From Nonomuraea fuscirosea (GTDB taxonomy: Bacteria > Actinomycetota > Actinomycetes > Streptosporangiales > Streptosporangiaceae): 64,000 nt of DNA. Numbering within the stretch: the stretch's first letter is position 1; the number at the start of each line of letters is the position of its first letter. The notes under the pieces were generated by a model that had not been told where the DNA came from, searched no databases, and saw only the letters and a list, made by a program, of their open reading frames with translations. Made by a program: the position numbers and the translations under genes. Below are positions 59,719 through 64,000 of this stretch, piece after piece. The DNA lies in the NCBI RefSeq assembly GCF_003001935.1, contig NZ_PVNG01000026.1:124001-188000 (forward strand), read 5' to 3'.

Positions 59719-59724
59719 GTTTTG

Positions 59725-59797
59725 TGGAGCTATGGGGATTCGAACCCCAGACCTCCTCCATGCCATGGAGGCGCGCTACCAACTGCGCCATAGCCCC
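59725..59797 (-). tRNA. tRNA-Ala (GGC), copy 2
   Basis: Identical over all 73 bases to the tRNA at 26996-27068: same acceptor stem with G3-U70, anticodon GGC and T-arm. It too is on the minus strand and followed by a hairpin. Confidence 0.97.
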
Positions 59798-60007
59798 TGG
59801 TCACCGCTTCGAGTCCACCCGTTGCGGCGCTCCGAGAGCATATAGCCATCCGCCCCGATTCACCTAATCGCCCGCCCCGGCACCACGACAGCCAGACAAC
59901 CACACGGGAGCGGGACGGCACTGCCCGAGAACGCCAGAGAAAGCGACGGAAGCAGGGGTCGTAGCGGCGCGGAAGCCCGTACGGCCCCCGAGCCGTACGA
60001 ACCGCGC

Positions 60008-60637
60008 TCAGACCTCGGCTTCGGGCTTGTCGTCGCTGTGCACCGGCTCCGGCAGGGTGCCGGCGTTGTGCTCCAGCAGCCGCCACCCTCTGCGCCCTTC
60101 ATGCAGCACAGACCAGGAGCAGTTGCCCAGCCCGCCCAGCGCCGGCCACAGCTCCTCGGGCAGCCCGAGCAGTTCGCAGATCCCGAGCCGCAGCGCGGCC
60201 CCGTGTGAGGCCACGACCAGCAGCCCGTCGTCGTCGAGCCGAGAGGCCCAGCGGCGCATCGCGCCGGCCACCCTTCCGGCCACGTCGGTGACGGGTTCGC
60301 CGTCCGGCGCCTCCCACGCCGCGTACTCGTGGGGCCAGCGCGCGGCGATCTCCTCGCGCGTGAGCCCCTCCCACTGACCTCCGCCGCGCTCGCGGAAGTC
60401 CTTGTCGACGGCCACCTCCAGCCCGACGATGCGCCCCAGCGCCAGCGCGGTGTCGTTGGCCCGCTGCAGGTCGGAGGAGACGATCAGGGTGGGCCGGAGC
60501 GAGGCGAGCAGCGAGGCCGCCCTCGCGGCCTGCGCGACGCCGGTTTCGTCGAGGGGGATGTCGGAGTGACCTTGGAATCGCTGCTCGACGTTCCACAGTG
60601 TCTGCCCGTGACGCAGACACACGATCCTCTTACTCAT
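60008..60637 (-). CDS. Histidine phosphatase family protein
   Basis: 209 residues. Motif CLRHGQT with the catalytic His10, LQRANDTA, ERGGGQWEGLTREE and VASHGAALRLG, the second catalytic His. Family of phosphoglycerate mutase-like phosphatases. In actinobacteria a gene of this type commonly follows rsfS, 70 bp upstream here; its substrate is not settled, though several act on sugar phosphates. Confidence 0.9.
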   Translation of the reverse strand: MSKRIVCLRHGQTLWNVEQRFQGHSDIPLDETGVAQAARAASLLASLRPTLIVSSDLQRANDTALALGRIVGLEVAVDKDFRERGGGQWEGLTREEIAARWPHEYAAWEAPDGEPVTDVAGRVAGAMRRWASRLDDDGLLVVASHGAALRLGICELLGLPEELWPALGGLGNCSWSVLHEGRRGWRLLEHNAGTLPEPVHSDDKPEAEV

Positions 60638-60707
60638 GCAGATTCCTCGCCGGGACGCTCGAAATCCGGATGAGTGTCACTACCGGGTCCGGTGATGGTC
60701 GGTTCGC

Positions 60708-61103
60708 TCACGCGCGCGCCCGCTGGAGGTTGGCCTGCAGGACGCTCTCCGGCAGCGCGATGGCCGGGCAGTCCTTCCACAGGCGCTCGAGCGCGTAGAA
60801 GGTACGGTCTTCTTCGTGCTGGACGTGCACGACGATGTCGATGTAGTCGAGCAGCACCCAGCGCCCTTCGCGCTCGCCCTCACGGCGGACGGGCTTGGCG
60901 TCGGCCTCGGTGCGCAGCCGCTCCTCGATCTCGTCGACGATGGCGCGGACCTGGCGGTCGTTGGTGGCGGAGCAGAGCAGGAAGGCGTCGGTGATGACGA
61001 GCTGTTCGCTCACGTCGTACGCGAGGATGTCATCGGCCAGCTTGTCGGCCGCGGCTTCCGCGGCGATGCGCACGAGCTGGACGGATCTGTCAGATGCGGT
61101 CAC
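60708..61103 (-). CDS. rsfS: Ribosome silencing factor
   Basis: 131 residues from the GTG at 61103 (AGGAGG further upstream). RsfS/YbeB family: VIVDAFLLCSATNDRQVRAI-like segment (here ITDAFLLCSATNDRQ), LLDYIDIVVHVQHEEDRTFYALERLW. It binds ribosomal protein uL14 and blocks subunit joining when nutrients run out. Placement after nadD and before the phosphatase is the conserved actinobacterial order. Confidence 0.95.
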   Translation of the reverse strand: MTASDRSVQLVRIAAEAAADKLADDILAYDVSEQLVITDAFLLCSATNDRQVRAIVDEIEERLRTEADAKPVRREGEREGRWVLLDYIDIVVHVQHEEDRTFYALERLWKDCPAIALPESVLQANLQRARA

Positions 61104-61197
61104 GATGCGGGTCTGTCCTCCTGTGTCGGCAGCATGCCCATATGTTGAGGGTACCCTTCCAGCCCGAAACCCCTCACCTACGCCACGACAGGCTTGT

Positions 61198-61812
61198 TCA
61201 GCCTCCCTGATAGAGGCCGCGTTTGTTGATGTACTGGACGATTCCATCGGGCACCAGATACCAAATGGGCTCGCCCTTTGCCACCCGCTGACGGCACTCT
61301 GACGAGGAAATGGCCAGCGCGGGGATTTCCAGCAACGTCACGCGGCCTTCCGGCAGGCCAGGGTCGTGCAGGGTGTGCCCGGGACGCGTACAGCCGACGA
61401 AATGCGCGAGCTCGAAGAGCTCGTCGGCCTCCTGCCAGCCGAGTATCGCGCCGAGCGCGTCGGCGCCGGTGATGAAGTACAGGTCGACCGCAGGTCCGTA
61501 GATTTCCGCGATATCCCGCAATGTGTCGATCGTGAACGTCGGCCCCGGCCGATCCACATCCACCCTGCTGACGGAGAACCGGGGGTTCGACGCGGTCGCG
61601 ATGACCGTCATCAGATAGCGGTCCTCCGGCGCCGACACCTCACGCCCGGACTTCTGGTACGGCCGTCCGGTCGGTACGAAAACGACCTCGTCGAGTTGAA
61701 AGTGGTGAGCCACCTCGCTGGCGGCGACGAGGTGCCCGTGGTGGATGGGGTCGAAAGTCCCACCCATCACACCCACTCGCCGCTTCCCCTGCACACCAGG
61801 CGCGTTCATCAT
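61198..61812 (-). CDS. nadD: Nicotinate-nucleotide adenylyltransferase
   Basis: 204 residues from the ATG at 61812 (AAGG nine bases upstream; a second ATG follows directly). Nucleotidyltransferase motif [15 protein letters not shown] at about 18-32, [10 protein letters not shown], and the closing ISSSECR motif. It makes nicotinate adenine dinucleotide in NAD synthesis, cytosolic. The upstream frame extension lies in the divergent peptidase gene and is not used. Confidence 0.96.
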   Translation of the reverse strand: MMNAPGVQGKRRVGVMGGTFDPIHHGHLVAASEVAHHFQLDEVVFVPTGRPYQKSGREVSAPEDRYLMTVIATASNPRFSVSRVDVDRPGPTFTIDTLRDIAEIYGPAVDLYFITGADALGAILGWQEADELFELAHFVGCTRPGHTLHDPGLPEGRVTLLEIPALAISSSECRQRVAKGEPIWYLVPDGIVQYINKRGLYQGG

Positions 61813-61908
61813 GAAACGGACCTTACGCGGGGGCTGTATCACAACATGATGGGACCCCCCTTCGTGATGACCGCGCATCACTTCAGTTGCGGACGTAGCA
61901 TGCCGGGC

Positions 61909-62931
61909 ATGACGACCACCCCGGACCGCAACCGCGTCCAACTGCCCGGCATCTCGTCCCGAGCCTACGAACACCCCGCAGACCGGTCCGCCCTGGTCGC
62001 TCTGCGTAAGTTGAGTGGGTTCGACACGGTTCTCAAGCAGATGTCCGGTCTCGTCAGCGAGCGCCGCCTGCGCCTGATGTACCTGGCCTCGGCGGTGCGC
62101 GTCAGCGAGACCCAGTTCCGCTCCCTCTACGACATGGGGCGCGACGCCGCCTACACGCTCGACCTGCACCGGATCCCCGAGATCTACGTCCAGCAGGACC
62201 CGCAGGTCCAGGCCAAGGCCATCGGCTTCGACGACCCGTTCATCGTCGTGACCACCGGCCTGCTCAACCTCATGAACGAGGAGGAGCAGCGCTTCGTCAT
62301 CGGCCACGAGACCTCGCACATCCTGTCGGGGCACGCGGTCTACCGGACGATGCTCGACATCCTCACCCGCCTCGCCGCCCGCGTCGCCTGGATCCCGCTC
62401 GGCTACATCGGCCTGCGCGCGATCGTCGCGGGCCTGGAGGAGTGGTACCGCAAGTCCGAGCTGTCCTCCGACCGCGGCGGCCTGCTCACGGGGCAGGACC
62501 CCGAGGCGGCCAAGCGCGCGCTGATGAAGCTGGCCGGCGGCGACTACACCCACGAGATGAACATCGAGGCGTTCCTGGAGCAGTACCAGGAATACGACAC
62601 CGCGGGCGACCTTCGCGACGGCTTCCTCAAGGTCCTCAACCTTCTCGGCACCACCCACCCGTTCGCGGTCGTGCGTGTCGCGGAGCTGGACAAGTGGCAG
62701 CGCAGCGGCGAGTACGAGCGGATCATCGGCGGCGACTACCCGCGCAGGGAGGACGACCCCAACGCCAGGGTCACCGACGAGATCAAGGCGGCGGCCGAGT
62801 CCTACCGCGCGTCCTGGTCCCAGTCGCAGGACCCGTTCATCGGCGTCCTGCGCGACGTGGCCGAGGGCGCGGTCAACGCGGGCGAGCGCATCTTCAACCG
62901 CTTCTCCCGCCGCGACGGCGGCCAGGGCTAG
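61909..62931 (+). CDS. M48-family metallopeptidase
   Basis: 340 residues from the ATG at 61909 (61900 possible). The zinc motif HETSH (His133, Glu134, His137) lies in [16 protein letters not shown], and Glu184 in SELSSDRGG is the likely third ligand. Between them is a hydrophobic region ([20 protein letters not shown]). M48 relatives act in membrane protein quality control. The C-terminal region of about 100 residues is soluble. Divergent from nadD. Confidence 0.9.
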   Translation: MTTTPDRNRVQLPGISSRAYEHPADRSALVALRKLSGFDTVLKQMSGLVSERRLRLMYLASAVRVSETQFRSLYDMGRDAAYTLDLHRIPEIYVQQDPQVQAKAIGFDDPFIVVTTGLLNLMNEEEQRFVIGHETSHILSGHAVYRTMLDILTRLAARVAWIPLGYIGLRAIVAGLEEWYRKSELSSDRGGLLTGQDPEAAKRALMKLAGGDYTHEMNIEAFLEQYQEYDTAGDLRDGFLKVLNLLGTTHPFAVVRVAELDKWQRSGEYERIIGGDYPRREDDPNARVTDEIKAAAESYRASWSQSQDPFIGVLRDVAEGAVNAGERIFNRFSRRDGGQG

Positions 62932-63056
62932 CCGGATCGCCACGCGCGGCCGATCCACTTGATCGCCGCGCCGGCCCGCCGCACGCGGCGGCGGGCCGCG
63001 GAAAACCCCCGCGATCCGCAGGCCAGAGCTGAAGCATCACGGGCGCGTACAGCAGG

Positions 63057-64000
63057 TCAGAGCAGCAGCGCGATGGCGCGTACGGCGGCCGCGCACAAGG
63101 CGACGAACCCGCCCAGCACCGCCAGCGCCCGCAACCCTTCCCTGCGCAGATCAGGCAGCCGCTGCCCGATCCGTTCGATCTCGCGCCCGGTGATACCACC
63201 GCACAACATCCCGAACACCACGCCCGCCACCGTCACGGGCGCGGCCTGCTGCCACCAGTCGGCGTCGATCTGCCCGCCGCCGGTGGCCCAGAGCGCTCCG
63301 CCCGCGGCCACCGCGACGGGCACGCCCGGCCACACGACGGCGGTCGCCGCCGCCCCGGTCAGCGCGACGGGGAAGGACAGCACGCGCAGCGTCACCCGGG
63401 TACGCCGGGAGCCGCGCTTGCGCACCATCCAGTGCCCCATCCACAACGTCCTGGTCAGCACCACGAACACGGTCGTGATCGCGATGGAGGCGATCGGCCA
63501 GATGACCGAGGCCACCACGCACGGCACGGCCAGCACCGCGAGCAGCAGCAGCGCGCCGTTGCCCGCGGGCAGGGTCGTGGCCGACTGCCCGCGCAGCCCG
63601 GTGCCGCGCCTGTCCTGCGGCTTGACGGCGGCCGTCCGGCTCCGTACGGCCGCGGCCGTACGCTGGCGCGAGGCGACCATCTTGGCCCGAGGCCCGGTGT
63701 TCTTCGCCTCGCCGCCCGCCCGCCCGCGCGGCACCGGCACTTTGCCCTCGGCCCGGCTGCGAGCCGGCACCGAACCCTTGCCGTCGGCCGCACCCCGGCT
63801 CCCGGCGCCACGCCCCGTGCCTTCCGGCGCGGCCCGGCCACTGGTTCGCCCGCTACCCTCCTGAGCAGCCCTGCCGCCAGCCCGTCCAGCAGCGTCGGGA
63901 GCGACCCTGCCGCCGGTACGCCCAGCGGCGTCAGGAGCGGTCCGGCCACCGGTACGCCCGGTCCCCTCGGAAGCGACCCTGCCGCCGGTACGTCCAACAC
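63057..64000 (-). CDS. Membrane protein with Gly/Arg-rich repeats (5' cut by window)
   Basis: The frame stays open from 63057 to the window edge, so the start lies outside. About 75 residues at the visible N-terminal side form repeats of about 12 residues close to GRTGGRVAPDAA, followed by a basic region (RAKMVASRQRTAAAVRSR) and then about five hydrophobic segments (NGALLLLAVLAVPCVVASVI, SIAITTVFVVLTRTLWMG, SFPVALTGAAATAVVWPG and on). It resembles actinobacterial membrane proteins placed after this locus; function unknown. A GTG at 63770 exists but is inside the continuous frame. Confidence 0.65.
   Translation of the reverse strand, partial: VGRTGGRVASEGTGRTGGRTAPDAAGRTGGRVAPDAAGRAGGRAAQEGSGRTSGRAAPEGTGRGAGSRGAADGKGSVPARSRAEGKVPVPRGRAGGEAKNTGPRAKMVASRQRTAAAVRSRTAAVKPQDRRGTGLRGQSATTLPAGNGALLLLAVLAVPCVVASVIWPIASIAITTVFVVLTRTLWMGHWMVRKRGSRRTRVTLRVLSFPVALTGAAATAVVWPGVPVAVAAGGALWATGGGQIDADWWQQAAPVTVAGVVFGMLCGGITGREIERIGQRLPDLRREGLRALAVLGGFVALCAAAVRAIALLL
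63771..64000 (-). repeat. 36-bp repeats in the edge membrane protein
   Basis: GC-rich units of 36 bp encode the GRTGGRxAxDAA pattern at least five times. In-frame length change is possible. Confidence 0.7.

Larger units (their letters stand above)
57815..59724. other. 1.9-kb gene-poor region with two tandem arrays
   Basis: Holds a terminator hairpin, a 12-bp array, a hairpin at 58400-58439 and a 40-bp array. Open frames on both strands are low complexity or repetitive with no ribosome binding sites. The stretch 58760-58830 is less GC-rich than its surroundings. No transposase or integrase piece was recognised. Confidence 0.6.

Noticed and set aside
59161-59793. Open frame reading through the 40-bp array and tRNA-Ala
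   Set aside because: It runs antisense through the tRNA and its terminator, has repeat-derived sequence and no ribosome binding site.
26996-59797. Integrated genomic island between the two tRNA-Ala genes
   Set aside because: No integrase, excisionase, conjugation or phage genes are visible in the interval; kept only as a weak recombination idea.

Overview
The window is high-GC actinobacterial DNA: nearly every codon ends in G or C, GTG and TTG starts are common, and genes often meet in ATGA or GTGA overlaps. Gene content (secreted GH51 arabinofuranosidase, AA10 lytic polysaccharide monooxygenase, many LacI/TetR/WYL regulators, an ECF41 sigma factor, an F420-type LLM oxidoreductase) suggests a saprophytic soil actinomycete. 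A Streptosporangiales member such as Nonomuraea is plausible, but that is inference. The window holds 65 protein-coding calls (two cut by the window edges), one suspected frameshifted gene and two identical tRNA-Ala(GGC) genes.

Layout. 1-5.6 kb: end of an MFS exporter, a DUF2071 protein and a minus-strand group of oxidoreductases (LLM oxidoreductase, DUF3224, AGPS-like FAD oxidase, alditol oxidase). 5.6-23.9 kb: a complete L-arabinose system. It comprises araB-araD-araA, two LacI regulators with the same recognition helix, two different sugar ABC importers (ChvE/MmsAB type and YtfQRT-YjfF type) and a divergent secreted GH51 arabinofuranosidase. One operator, TGTTAACGCTAACA or a close variant, occurs six times and ties these units together. 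The GH51 enzyme should release arabinose outside the cell, the importers bring it in, and AraA, AraB and AraD convert it to D-xylulose 5-phosphate.

24-36 kb: mixed genes. They include a phosphoesterase, two DUF4236 microproteins, a WYL regulator, a VOC protein, tRNA-Ala, an ECF41 sigma factor with its own promoter motif, a ClpN/HTH pair under two palindromes, an AlaX-like editing protein coupled to an MFS transporter, two TetR regulators and small membrane proteins. 37-47 kb: a two-component system followed directly by the LPMO, a DyP-type peroxidase, a GAP/SfLAP membrane protein, an NhaA-DsbA fusion, small membrane proteins and a second WYL regulator with a strong palindromic operator.

47-54 kb: seven minus-strand genes (GNAT, LmbE-type deacetylase, substrate-binding lipoprotein, two permeases, two ATPases), each overlapping the next by four bases. 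This looks like an importer with its own substrate-modifying enzymes. 54.4-57.8 kb: an SPW-repeat protein, a 34-residue membrane microprotein coupled to a processive-type GT2 glycosyltransferase, and a small secreted protein. 54.8-55.9 and 57.8-59.7 kb hold no convincing genes. They carry tandem repeats (12 units of 12 bp; 4 units of 40 bp), hairpins and a strong C/A skew. 59.7-64 kb: second tRNA-Ala, the conserved nadD-rsfS-phosphatase set, an M48 peptidase and the 3' part of a membrane protein with a Gly/Arg repeat region running off the window.
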